Origin: Eukaryota sp. TZLM1-RC
Lineage: Eukaryota; Metamonada: BaSk clade
Direction: 5' to 3'
NCBI GenBank assembly: GCA_040285825.1
Contig: JAUPSS010000001.1
Location: forward strand, 2,418,001 to 2,482,000
Length of the DNA: 64,000 bases
Positions 21,536-31,420 of this stretch are shown here, piece after piece. The notes beneath the pieces are model-generated. The model was not told the DNA's origin and made no database searches. It was given only the letters and a program-made list of their open reading frames with translations. A program made the translations under genes and the position numbers. Position 1 is the first letter of the stretch; every line of letters starts with the position of its first letter.

Positions 21536-21850
21536 GTCCTTTGTCCATTTGCTTTTTCCTGACATGGTACGCTTGGACCACTTGCTCTATCATTTTTGGA
21601 CCATTTTATTGAAATTGTAAAAACAACGTACAGGAAAATTTTCGACAAAACATTGTGGCAGAACAGAATTGTATTTTGAATTTTTAAAGGTGTCGTCTCC
21701 TTGGTGTCTTCTGCTTTATTATCTCTTGGTCGCTTGTATGAAGGAAAAACATTCAGTCAATTCTTTTTGGGTGATTTGGGATATGAAGATCTAGAATTTC
21801 AATTTGTGTTGTTTAGATTTTCGTTGGAATAAATTTAATTAAATAAATTT
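21536..21850 (+). mobile_element. Non-LTR family B 3' fragment
   Basis: Encodes, with frame breaks, the C-terminal module of family B elements: TLWQNRIVF, then SSALLSLGRLYEGK, then FFLGDLGYEDLEFQF. It ends in an AATAAA-type AT-rich tail. Related pieces lie at 25618-25930, 36915-37560 and 46290-47704. Confidence 0.7.
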
Positions 21851-22173
21851 TTTTTGAAACTGTGGTTCACAACTTTTGTATAATTTACATGTTGTATTCG
21901 TTTAATGATTATTTAATTGATCATTCATGATGAGAATATTGAATCATGCAGATTAAGCCACTAGCATAATTTTGGACACCAATTTCGTTGTATCTAACTG
22001 ATGTCATAGAACATGCAATCACTGTTTATGGTTCATCATAATGCACACTTTCAATTAACCTATCCTTATTAATCTTTTATCAGCACAAATCGTACATCAA
22101 TAATCTACGACAACGATAGAGCTGATTTGTAAAAGAATAGTCACAAAATATCGGAGAAATTATAATGAGAATA
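21851..22173. other. Non-genic stretch
   Basis: AT-rich. No gene was seen upstream of the tRNA-Tyr terminator region. Confidence 0.4.
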
Positions 22174-22257
22174 TCGAGCCTCTGGGAATTGAACCCAGGA
22201 CATTTCGATACCTACAACATCTACAGTCGAATGCTCTACCAACTGAGCTAAGGCTCG
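22174..22257 (-). tRNA. tRNA-Tyr (GTA) with intron, copy 2
   Basis: Same cloverleaf as copy 1, anticodon GTA. The 11-nt intron differs by one base (ATGTTGTAGGT against ATGTTGTAGTT). Similarity to copy 1 stops a few bases outside the gene. Confidence 0.93.
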
Positions 22258-22654
22258 GACCTCTGCTGTTGAAATGCACTAACTGTAGGCTTTAGAGTAG
22301 AATCTGAGCAACCCAAAAGTCAACCATTTACTGATTTCGCTGTTGAAGGTAACTACAATTAGTACAACGTAGATTCAAAACGACTGAAAATGACCCACGA
22401 TTTATGTAAAACATGTGAAGATAAGTGAAATAAAATGGCTGAACAAGACCTCAACAAAACTTAGTTTGATGTAGATGAATTGCTCTTGGTTCTCGCCTAC
22501 ATTTAGTCGCTTTGTTGATCTATTCATTCTTTATTAATTTTTATATATCGTAATTATTGTTAAATGAATGAAGAATACATTGAACTGCAAATAAAATAAT
22601 GATATTTATGACCATTTAAAAACTAAAATATTAAAATTAATCTAAACCTATAGT
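22258..22654. other. Non-genic stretch
   Basis: No gene or repeat recognised. It contains the 3' flank of the downstream minus-strand gene. Confidence 0.4.
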
Positions 22655-23440
22655 TTATCTAATAGTAGATCCATTGGGTAAATCACAAGTACAGGAATGA
22701 CCGCCAACTACCAGCTTCTTACCACTAAAAGTAGCGACTCCTTCGTGGACAGAAAGATTAGGAACAATCTTATTCCAAGTTTTGGAGTTGCAGACCTTAT
22801 TGGGTTCGGGTAATTGTTCGTGTCCTTCAAGACCCACTCTACTTCCTATGCTGGCACCAGAAGGAGGTTCTACTAGACGTACAGCTTCATTGGATCCAGT
22901 TCCGGCAAGTACCATTACTTCACTCAGCTGGCCGACCATCTTACTGGGCTTAAGATTACCAGCAATAACAACTTCCTTATTGAGAAGATCTGAGGGATCA
23001 AAGAAAGGTTTGAGGCCAGCGACAACTTGTTTTTGTTCGCCACCTACATCGATCATACCCTTGAGTAGCTTGTCTGCTCCTTCTACAGGTCCGATTTCGA
23101 CGATCTTTCCAACAAGTAGAAGAGCTTTAGCGAAAGTTTCAATATCAGCTTCTTGTTGTGAGGATTCTTCCTTCTGCGCAACAGGCTTGGGTGACTTTTT
23201 GACTGACTTTTCCACAGTCTTCTTCTTGAGAGCATTGAGATCGATAGGAGAGAGCTCAACAGGAGGACGGATATCTTGTTCCTTATGAGAGCGAATAAGA
23301 CAGATGGGGCAGTGCTTTTCAAAGGGTTTGGTCATAACATAACCACATGTGTGCATAACACGACCTGATTGTTGAGCACCAACATTGAGTTGAGACTCTA
23401 TGTCCATGATCAGTTGATCAACTTGTTGCAGTGAACTCAT
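22655..23440 (-). CDS. tRNA-binding protein of the AIMP1/Arc1p/EMAP II type
   Basis: Encodes 261 residues. Residues 105-255 form the EMAP II-like OB-fold tRNA-binding domain: LLVGKIVEIGPVEGADKLL (108-126), VVAGLKPFF, the hallmark NLKPSKMVGQLSEVMVLAG (162-180), and a C-terminal TWNKIVPNL (221-229) as in AIMP1. Such proteins bind the tRNA elbow and support aminoacyl-tRNA synthetases in a complex. The N-terminus is unusual. Instead of the helical GST-like or leucine-zipper region there is a short Cys/His cluster (HTCGYVMT, then HCPICLIRSH, residues 30-52) that could bind zinc. A Lys-rich linker (about 70-90) joins the two. The ATG sits exactly where Fanzor relic 2 ends. Confidence 0.88.
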   Translation of the reverse strand: MSSLQQVDQLIMDIESQLNVGAQQSGRVMHTCGYVMTKPFEKHCPICLIRSHKEQDIRPPVELSPIDLNALKKKTVEKSVKKSPKPVAQKEESSQQEADIETFAKALLLVGKIVEIGPVEGADKLLKGMIDVGGEQKQVVAGLKPFFDPSDLLNKEVVIAGNLKPSKMVGQLSEVMVLAGTGSNEAVRLVEPPSGASIGSRVGLEGHEQLPEPNKVCNSKTWNKIVPNLSVHEGVATFSGKKLVVGGHSCTCDLPNGSTIR

Positions 23441-23990
23441 TAATACAGCTATTGTCTAAACAATGGACGTAATTTTCACCTGTGATGGCAGGTTCTGTTT
23501 GGTTGAAAAATCGCAGACCTTTTTTTACCTTCAACCATAAAGTGCTTTCATAATTTTGGTTTCTATTCACCAATGTTTCACATGATTTACACATGGTAAA
23601 CCGGCTATGAATAGACATATCATGCCTCTTCCTTGGCCTTGGATATCTGAACAATCTAAGTGTATCAACTGTCTTTTCACCAACTTTACAATAGAAACAA
23701 CAACTTGTTTGAAATTTATCACTGCAAAAGACAAGCCTTATCAAATAAAATTCTCAAGTGTATTTTGTTTATTAGGTTCTTTGTATTTCATCTGCTTTTT
23801 CAGTCTCCAATTTGTCAGTCATGATTCTCAACAAGAATCCCAAGTTTTGACAAAAGTTTTTCATTGTTTCGCATCATTATCGACATTCCATGGCAGCGTT
23901 GTGAATCAGAAAATTCATTCAGCACCAGTTGTAAAAATTCAAAAACTTCACAAGAAAGAATTTATCAAGATCTGGGCAATTACCGTCTAT
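23441..23990 (-). pseudogene. Fanzor relic 2, C-terminal part
   Basis: A degraded second copy of the same Fanzor type as 3970-5121, on the minus strand. Recognisable pieces are MKYKEPNK and, one frame over, LRILFDKA; then TSCCFYC as the first half of the zinc ribbon, YPRPRKRHDMSI, and TMCKSCETLVNRNQN at the second half plus RuvC-III. As in relic 1, the RuvC-III Asp is replaced by Asn. Weaker similarity reaches back to about 23990. The end is the 28-nt motif shared with relic 1, and it runs into the ATG of the AIMP1-like gene. Confidence 0.7.
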
Positions 23991-24164
23991 CTCATTGGTT
24001 TATTAACAAAATAATATATCTATTGTAAGTAATGATAATATTTTTTTAAGATCATAAGGAGTTTTTGCTTTTACATGATCCAATACTGTTTGATTTCAAA
24101 TTCAAATTTTTGATTTTTATTGTTTTCGAAGGCCACAGTTTTATGCTCTTGCTTTTCCATAAGT

Positions 24165-24203
24165 TATTTTTTTATTTATTATTTATTTATTTATTTATTA
24201 AGA
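24165..24203. repeat. (TTTA)n simple repeat, likely 3' tail of a non-LTR copy
   Basis: About nine imperfect TTTA units. On the minus strand this is an (AAAT)n tract about 40 bp past the end of the family C reading frame. Such tails are typical of target-primed insertions. Confidence 0.55.
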
Positions 24204-24240
24204 ACCATTTATATAAAGAATCAAATAAAAACAAAACAAA

Positions 24241-24890
24241 CTAAAACACATAAGAAACTAAATTCTCCACGCCAACTCTTGATGAATCCTTATAAAGTTT
24301 GGACATCATTAAACTCAAGTACTTGGGAACACTTCTGTACAAAGCGAAAATGATACGATTTTTCCATAAATTCTCTGCAAAATTCTTACCACTTGAACGA
24401 CATAAATTACCAAAATCATTGATGAAATTCAAAGCAGATTGTCCAATGTTGCCAAAAATCGAAAAGGCAAAAGGAACAAACAAAAACTTCGAATAAAGGT
24501 TCTTATTTAAATCATTTAATATCTCAGTATATTTATCTCTCTTACGATCTTCAGACTTGTTTAAATGACCATTAGTACTAAGTAAAACATCATCACGATA
24601 AACAAAAGCAAAGGGATAAACTGTAGTGAAATCAACAACAACTTGACAGTAATCCACAAAAGGAGCAATTAAATCACCTCGATGTGAATTAAACAGATTA
24701 TCATCACCATAATGCTTCAACAAAGGTTCTACTTTGCAACCAAAATTGTAACACTTGAACATCTCATATGTCACATCACGAACGGCATTATGAAGAACTG
24801 GCCTATATTGGAGAAATTTCTTACAGCTCACAATATGACTTTTATATTTATTTATATTTTTAAGATCACACACTTTCCTGGGCTATTAGT
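24241..24890 (-). mobile_element. Non-LTR family C 3' fragment (endonuclease part)
   Basis: A 210-codon open frame containing the last two ligands of a zinc knuckle (SHIVSC) and an RLE signature (SHRGDLIAPF, VVVDF, KRDKYTEIL). It finishes with a NLWKNRIIFALYRSV module that parallels NRIVFSIFKG of family B. A second family C fragment lies at 30690-30990. Confidence 0.75.
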
Positions 24891-25394
24891 AGGGCCGTAC
24901 TAGTAATACAAATCTTACCAGAAGACATTTTTTCATGTTTTTTTTATCAATTTTTATGTGTTTTAGTGAAGACTGACTGAATAACTTAGATATTTCAAAA
25001 TTACTTTGTTTACGGCGTAAATAGACGTAAAGTAGACAACTCACTTCCGTTGGAAGTGATAAATGTCAAAAAGTACAAATAACGAAAAAAATTAAACGAA
25101 GCTAAACAATATTGATAAATTCATAGCATGAGACAAATAGATTTGAACTTGTTTGATGTGTTTCTACTCATGAACTTATGCCAATGTGAAGGCTCTATAT
25201 CATCGCTTCATCTGATGATGAACTTCATCATCAGTGTACAGTCTTCTACTCACATTTTTTCCAATTGCTTAATCTTTCACCTTGAAGCAAAGGAATTAAT
25301 TTCAATAATTTGGAAATAAAAAGCTTTTGGATCAAAAATGAGTTTATATTTGAATTTTCAATTGTTTTTTGTTGAATGAAACCAGCATTTGTTT
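24891..25394. other. Non-genic stretch with a small palindrome
   Basis: No gene is supported. A perfect inverted repeat with 11-bp arms (CTGATGATGAA-C-TTCATCATCAG) lies at 25212-25234. Confidence 0.4.
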
Positions 25395-25560
25395 CCATTC
25401 ACCACAGCTCACCATACGTCATGCTCTGAATGGTCTTAAATTGATAACTTATCGTGCTTCAGTAAATGATACTGCTTTTTATCACAAAAAACGCAAGAAT
25501 CATGTATCAAAGAATCTTTACTAAAAGAAGTTCAGAAACTTGAAATTTAATCGATTCACA
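25395..25560 (+). mobile_element. Non-LTR family A relic
   Basis: Diverged nucleotide similarity to the family A zinc-knuckle to endonuclease region (TCATGCTCTGAATGG...AAATTGATAACTTATCG, then ATGTATCAAAGAATC). Frame lost. Confidence 0.55.
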
Positions 25561-25617
25561 AATAATATCAAATTATTAATAAAGAACTTTTTTTCGAAAA
25601 TTTTTAATTTATTACTT

Positions 25618-25930
25618 TCAAAAAAACTCACAAAAAACACAAAAATAAAATTCTAAATCTTCATATCCCAAATCAGCCAACAAAAATTGACTGGAAATTT
25701 TTTCTTCATAAAAGCGACGAAAAAGTATTAAAGCAGAAGACAATAATGGGACAAACCCTTTAAAAATTGACAATACAATTCTGGTCTGCCAAAACATTTC
25801 GTCAAAAATTCTTCTTGTACGTTGCTTTACAACATCAACAAAATCATCCAAAAAGATAAAGCAAGTGGTCCAAGCGTACCATGTCAGGAAAAAGCAAATG
25901 GACAAAAGACATAATGAGTATGCGATTCAG
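25618..25930 (-). mobile_element. Non-LTR family B 3' fragment
   Basis: A frame of about 95 codons encodes the family B C-terminus: LDDFVDVVKQRTRRIF, FWQTRIVLSIFKGFVPLLSS, LLADLGYEDLEF. The 5' side is joined to a third Fanzor-like piece. Confidence 0.75.
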
Positions 25931-25949
25931 CATCCAAAGATAGCAACTT

Positions 25950-26150
25950 TGCTTTATATTAACCGGTCTGAATCTCTTAAAGGCATTTGGATCTGTGACC
26001 TTTACAGCGCATTCGGTATCTTCCTCGCGATGATCCTCAACACATGCAGCACATCTCTTACTTGTACGACACTCGCCCACCAAGTATACTTTTATACCAG
26101 CTTTTCCCAGAATTCCACCTCGGAGAAATTTTTCCACTCATTTTGTGGGT
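25950..26150 (-). pseudogene. Fanzor/TnpB-like zinc-ribbon fragment, second lineage
   Basis: About 65 codons on the minus strand read FLRGGILGKAGIKVYLV, then GECRTSKRCAAC. TnpB and Fanzor proteins have exactly this order before their zinc ribbon: a strand of the form KVYLVDE, then TSKxCxxC. The piece does not resemble relics 1 and 2 closely (they read LIDEF...TSCCCFNC), so it would be another subfamily. The second CxxC and RuvC-III are missing, because the family B fragment cuts the piece at about 25940. Confidence 0.45.
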
Positions 26151-26376
26151 CTTTTTGTATCAAACAAACAGTCAAATTTATTGTCTAATATAACTATACA
26201 GTGTTTTTCCTTGTTTTTTATTCTATATTTTGTGATAAATTTTCTTAAATGGACTTTTTAAACAAATAGGAATATGTTATGTCACTAAAACAAACAACCA
26301 GTATTTATTTTATTCAATAGAGAACAAGTGCATGAATAGTCACAACAAATGAGTGTGATTGAGATGTGTACAAGAT

Positions 26377-29300
26377 ATGATAATTTCTCTTTTATGTGTC
26401 TTTCATATGATGTTACCTTTCATATTCATTTTATCACTACTAAGCACTTCTTCTTGTACAATAATAGCCTCTCTGCATGGTTCTTCCTCCTCGATTAGCC
26501 AACATCAGCCAATCCATTTAGACCTCTCTTCATCTCAACTCACATCTTCTACTCCCCAATATTTCTCTGTCAAATGGGGAGATGGGACGACATCATCCTG
26601 CTCTTCCTCGTTACACCTCTCACATATTTACGTCACCCATGGAACCTTCACAGTCACTGTCCATTCATCAGATGACCCTAACAGCTGCATAGCTAATCTT
26701 GATCATTCTCTTGGTGAAATGAAGTCGTTTGAAGTCAATGTTGGTCGGAGTCTTTTTTGTAACTACGTAGAAGTTTATTCGGAAAACCAAAAACCAATTT
26801 TCTTTTTTTCACTAAATGAATCAAGTATTTTTTATTTAAAAATTGTTTCCTACCAAGATGAAAATTTCTCTTTAGCTTATTTTGATAGAGGTTTACACTT
26901 CAACATTACACCAGTCGGTGTTCAATCAAATTTGATTGGTTTTGATCATGACCTTGAAAGCTGGATTTTTGAACTTTCCCCACTTCCAACTAGACAAATG
27001 TCAACCGAATTCAATCAAGAAATGATTGATGACGATTCGATCAGGAAGGTTTCCGATGGTGGAAAATATTTTCAAATTTCAATAGAAAATTCTCTTGTTG
27101 AATTTAATTCTTGTTTAGTAAAATCCTTAACCCTAGAAGGCCAACTAACATCAAATAATGACCCTGAGTTCCTGGGAAGTCTTTTGAATTCTGACCATAT
27201 AACGTCACCAATCATGTCAGAATTAGGGTTCAAAATGATTTGTGACCCCTGTCAACCCAGAAGATGCTTGGGTTGGTTTTCTTCATATAATGTGATGTTA
27301 ACGTTTGATGGTTTCTCCAATCATTTTTTGATTGATCTTACCCGCAATCAAGACACTAGTTCAAAATATTCAATTTGTCACGGCTTGTCAGAGTTGATGT
27401 GTGAAAATTTGGTTGTTTTTGATATCAAGTTATTAAATGGTTTCAATAGAATTTTATTTAAATGTAATTTCGGAATTGTTATTGGAATTTACAATTTGGA
27501 ATCAGGTAGATTTGTTTTTAAGTGGTTTACCAATGTGCCTGACGAAAGATTCGAAGAAGCTTTAAATGAAGGCACAGAGTTGAAAATTTCGACTTTTGAA
27601 ATTTTTGGCGGTTTTGGATGTGGATTTTTTGGATATAATTATGGAAAAAACCATATTTTCCTAATCACTCACGACTCGTCTGAAAATTTCAACATTATTG
27701 CTTCAATCAAATCTGATTCCTCCAATCTCATCAATATTCCCTATGCAATCAGAGTTTCTACTTATAACATTGTCAGGGCCGTCAAGAGCATTCTTCGGGG
27801 TTTTGTAGTTGGTTGCAATATTTTGTTACTAAGCAATGAAGCTAACCAAATGGCTGATGTCGTGCTAAATTATGATGGTGCAACGGAATTTGAAGTTGAA
27901 GAATTTGAATACTTGCCTCACACCAGGTCAGAATTTGATCCCAATTCTGGATGGTTCACATCAGTCTTTAAATTTCCAGAGGAGGAGGTCATAAATGAAT
28001 TGATTATTGACCCAAAGGGAACTGGCATTTTTGCTATAGGAAACCACTCGATTTGGTATAGCTTCTTGACTTTTAATAATTTAAAATTTTCACTTCTTTA
28101 TTCCTCCGAAGAAGAGATCATTACGAAATTTTCGACCTGTCATAATGGGAAATGGGCAGCTTTTGTTGGTAATTCAAATATCGCCATGGGTGAAGTTCCT
28201 TTTGTGAGTTATGTGACGTCACCATTGACGAGAAGAGCTCATTTAATCTCTTTTGACGACAATATTGAAATTTTCAGTCATTTACAGTTTTCGACAAGTT
28301 GTGAGCTTGAAGTTGTCACATTTATGCTGGAAAAGGGATCACCAATCAAAATTTCCAAAATTCGTCCTATTTATTCAAATATTGCCAATACATTCAAAAT
28401 TTCCCTGCCATCAGACTTGACTCCTACGTCAATGTCAAGTGTTTCTTGGTTGGTATTGAGCTCATTTCCAAATATTGAAGATTCTACCAAATTTTGGCAA
28501 TCTGTAACAACCTCACATTCTTTGACGACAAGTTTTGGTGTCAGTGGTCGTCTCAGGTCAATCAATCAAATCAACAATCAAATTTTGATGGAATGGCCAA
28601 TGAAAATTCCTGAATTTCCTGTAAATAATTGTGAAACTTTATTGCATTCTGATGATTTTGTTATTGAAAATGGTTTCTTCGTATTAATGCCCAATCAAAC
28701 ATCACATTTCACAATCGATTCTGACTGTTTGCCTTTTACACTTTCTGATTTAGGCAAGTCGATCGTTATTCAAGATTTTTCCGGGAAACTGACACGTCAC
28801 AAGCTGTCTGGATCAGCTTACATCTCCAAAATTTTGACTGACTTCGAAGTAGAGATCACTGTAGTTTCGCAGTTAAAAACTGAGTCACTTTCCCTTTCAA
28901 ATTCAACATGGACAATGATTGATTTGCGTGCTTACAATTCAATTAAACCGGCAGTCGGACAATCAGCGACGGTTACTAATAGTGGAAACAGTCAATTTGA
29001 GTTTGATTTTGAGATTAATTCTGGATTATTTAAATTTAAATCTGCTTTTATTGGACTTTATTTATTTAACAATAACGAATTGTTAGGCAGAGTAGAGGAA
29101 ATTTTGTCTGATTATCATCTAAAATTTCGTAGTTTTGAACCTTTGACTGTGACAAGTCTATCAGAATATGATTGGTCGATCTCTGACTTGTCAAGTGTCG
29201 AGAGAGACACGTATGAACGAAAATTTCACACCTTTATTACTCTTGCTCCCTGTCCATTTACTAAAGTTGAAATTCCAAATGAAAATCATCTTTATATTGA

Positions 29301-30345
29301 CCGTCAAGAAGAATTAGTTCTGAAATTTAATTTTCATCCCACTGAAAATGATTTATACAGAAATGTTTTGTCGACAAATTCTATTTCTCCACTCTTAGTC
29401 AGTCAATCCAACCCACTGATGTCATCTATTCAAATTTTTTCAAGTAGAGCTCACGAGTCAAGTGAAGTCAATGGCCCATTGAGCTCAGAACTCAAAATTT
29501 CGGGGAAAAATGACACCTTTGGCCCCTTTTCCATCATGATCACGTCACCATCACATAGCATCTCCTGTCCTTTCACAGGACATTATTCAGTACCTTTGGC
29601 TTCCGTTTGTCCACCTTTTAGGTTGGTCAAAATCAATCACGATTTTGATCTATTAGACTCGATTGATGACACTTCCGTTTTAGAACCTCTGCCAGTCAAC
29701 TATCGACCTCCTTCCCGTTATGGCAAGGGGATCCCAGTTTGTGATAATATTTACAATGCTGATCCGAATAAACCACGGTACTTTGATGTTGACAAACGAT
29801 CTCTGGAAAGTGGAAGCTTCAAGCAATGTGAAGAGTTTTCGGAAAAACCTAATTGCGGATGTCAAAAAGAGCAAAAAGTTTCGCAATTGGAATCTGAATC
29901 AGATTGTATCACAAAAGCCTTGAGGGTATTTTTTAATGATGGTTTTGAACCAAAATTTCAAGTTGTTGATCAAAAAATTGACGTTGTTTTGGATGAAAAT
30001 TTTGATGATCCTTATTATTTGGTAGAGCTCAATGGCCGTACTGATTATTGTTTTATTGGGGATGAACTATCAATTGATTGTCTGGATTTCGATCAGGTTA
30101 AAAACCACCTAGTCTTGCCAGACGAACGGATTATTTTTGCAGGAGATGAGCTGTTTCACTTCAAGGCTGTTTTTGAATCCAATTCCTTCTGCAATTTCGA
30201 GACTGAGTTTATCATTTGGGTATTTGAACCTCCGGCTGAAGCCACTGTCGTGTGGAGCACCATTTCGATTACCGCTGTCACTATTGGAACTGTTTTGTTT
30301 GTGTTGTACTTGTTTTACTTCAAAATTGAAGGAAGACGGTTTTAA
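26377..30345 (+). CDS. CatSper auxiliary subunit-like membrane protein (beta/delta/epsilon type) with PKD-like domain
   Basis: Encodes 1322 residues from the ATG at 26377, without introns. An N-terminal hydrophobic signal/anchor (about residues 1-28) is followed by a PKD-like segment (VKWGDGTTSSC...HIYVTHGTFTVTV). A long beta-rich region then shows propeller-like repeats (for example TGIFAIGNHSIWYSF and GKWAAFVGNSNIAMG). A Cys-rich C-terminal part (CGCQKEQKVSQLESESDCI, ELNGRTDYCF, GDELFHFKAVFESNSFC) leads to one transmembrane helix (about 1292-1315) and a short basic tail. That order (beta-propeller, Ig-like C-terminus with FxFK...SFC, single final helix) fits the CatSper beta/gamma/delta/epsilon ectodomain family, which forms the canopy of the flagellar Ca2+ channel. 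It would act in the flagellar membrane. This is pattern-based; another PKD receptor is possible. Confidence 0.6.
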   Translation: MIISLLCVFHMMLPFIFILSLLSTSSCTIIASLHGSSSSISQHQPIHLDLSSSQLTSSTPQYFSVKWGDGTTSSCSSSLHLSHIYVTHGTFTVTVHSSDDPNSCIANLDHSLGEMKSFEVNVGRSLFCNYVEVYSENQKPIFFFSLNESSIFYLKIVSYQDENFSLAYFDRGLHFNITPVGVQSNLIGFDHDLESWIFELSPLPTRQMSTEFNQEMIDDDSIRKVSDGGKYFQISIENSLVEFNSCLVKSLTLEGQLTSNNDPEFLGSLLNSDHITSPIMSELGFKMICDPCQPRRCLGWFSSYNVMLTFDGFSNHFLIDLTRNQDTSSKYSICHGLSELMCENLVVFDIKLLNGFNRILFKCNFGIVIGIYNLESGRFVFKWFTNVPDERFEEALNEGTELKISTFEIFGGFGCGFFGYNYGKNHIFLITHDSSENFNIIASIKSDSSNLINIPYAIRVSTYNIVRAVKSILRGFVVGCNILLLSNEANQMADVVLNYDGATEFEVEEFEYLPHTRSEFDPNSGWFTSVFKFPEEEVINELIIDPKGTGIFAIGNHSIWYSFLTFNNLKFSLLYSSEEEIITKFSTCHNGKWAAFVGNSNIAMGEVPFVSYVTSPLTRRAHLISFDDNIEIFSHLQFSTSCELEVVTFMLEKGSPIKISKIRPIYSNIANTFKISLPSDLTPTSMSSVSWLVLSSFPNIEDSTKFWQSVTTSHSLTTSFGVSGRLRSINQINNQILMEWPMKIPEFPVNNCETLLHSDDFVIENGFFVLMPNQTSHFTIDSDCLPFTLSDLGKSIVIQDFSGKLTRHKLSGSAYISKILTDFEVEITVVSQLKTESLSLSNSTWTMIDLRAYNSIKPAVGQSATVTNSGNSQFEFDFEINSGLFKFKSAFIGLYLFNNNELLGRVEEILSDYHLKFRSFEPLTVTSLSEYDWSISDLSSVERDTYERKFHTFITLAPCPFTKVEIPNENHLYIDRQEELVLKFNFHPTENDLYRNVLSTNSISPLLVSQSNPLMSSIQIFSSRAHESSEVNGPLSSELKISGKNDTFGPFSIMITSPSHSISCPFTGHYSVPLASVCPPFRLVKINHDFDLLDSIDDTSVLEPLPVNYRPPSRYGKGIPVCDNIYNADPNKPRYFDVDKRSLESGSFKQCEEFSEKPNCGCQKEQKVSQLESESDCITKALRVFFNDGFEPKFQVVDQKIDVVLDENFDDPYYLVELNGRTDYCFIGDELSIDCLDFDQVKNHLVLPDERIIFAGDELFHFKAVFESNSFCNFETEFIIWVFEPPAEATVVWSTISITAVTIGTVLFVLYLFYFKIEGRRF

Positions 30346-30689
30346 TTTACTTGTTAAGGGGATTGTTTTTAGTTTTTCTGGTTTAATTATTTAATAAGAA
30401 TATTCTCAAAAAAGATTTTTTTTATTTTGTGTTTGCAATCGATTATTTTTCTCTCTTGTTTTACTTGTGTTGACTATTAATTTTTATTATTGACACAACA
30501 TTTATTTTTTTTTGACCATTTTTTGGATAGTTATTTAAAAAACGAAAGGAATAAATTCAAAATTTAGAAGTAAAAGCAATTAACAAAAACAATGAGTTAA
30601 CTCAGTCACATTCAGTAGGTTACCACACGAAGAACACAAAGGTATTGTTTGATATTTGTATTAATTAATATTAATTCAAAATTAAATTA
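30346..30689. other. 3' flank, AT-rich, no gene
   Basis: Nothing beyond AT-rich sequence between the CatSper-like gene and the family C fragment. Confidence 0.4.
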
Positions 30690-30990
30690 TTTTTATATTT
30701 TCTATGTAATTACAAAACAAAACAAAATAAAACACATAAGAAACAAAATTCTCCACGTCAACTCTTGATGAATCCTTATACAGCTTGGACATGATTGAAT
30801 TTAAATACTTGGGAACACTTCTATACAAAGCAAAAATGATACGATTCTTCCATAAATTCCCTGCAAAATTCTTACCACTTGAACGACAAAGAATATCAAA
30901 ATCATTGAGAAAACTCAAACCAGACTGACCAATATTACCAAAAATCGAGAAGGCAAAAGGAACAAAAGAAAACTTCGAGTAAAAATAAAT
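30690..30990 (-). mobile_element. Non-LTR family C 3' fragment, copy 2
   Basis: Nearly identical at the nucleotide level to 24250-24490, with the same C-terminus (NLWKNRIIFALYRSVPKYL). It breaks off near 30990 in the segment KFSFVPFAFSIFGNI, a shorter 5' truncation than copy 1. Confidence 0.75.
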
Positions 30991-31420
30991 TGATGTTAAT
31001 TAATGTTAAGAAGATATTGTCTTGTGAGCAAGGAGCTTTTTTTCTTATTATTAACTATTGGTTTGTTTTTTGAGTCTGTTTTTGTTTCTCAATTAAAGTT
31101 AGGTTTTCTAGTTACATTGATTATTTTCTCGTTGTTTCCTTTTTTGACCTATTCGATTGGTAGTAGGTCTTTCCTCTGGACTGTTTTTGATATAAATGTG
31201 TATCATAGAATTCTAATTTTGAAGGAATCCATTCATTAATCATCAACCTGGTCAAATTTGAACTCCAATAACATTATAAACAAGGTCATTAATTGAATTT
31301 AATCGAAAAATGGTTTATGTTTCGTTTAAATAGAAATTGATGCAGAAAAATGGCCTAATATATTTTAAAAAAAGCTTTAATAACTGTGTTTTAGATCGAA
31401 AAAAACACATTTAATTTGGT
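30991..31420. other. Non-genic stretch
   Basis: A 78-codon hydrophobic frame (31003-31239) is present but has no supporting feature. Otherwise AT-rich sequence. Confidence 0.35.

Noticed and set aside
23607-24014. Plus-strand open frame of 135 codons
   Set aside because: It is antisense to Fanzor relic 2 and has no domain features.
25212-25234. 11-bp-arm hairpin as a terminator or RNA gene
   Set aside because: Isolated perfect palindrome with no T run and no neighbouring gene end; probably chance.
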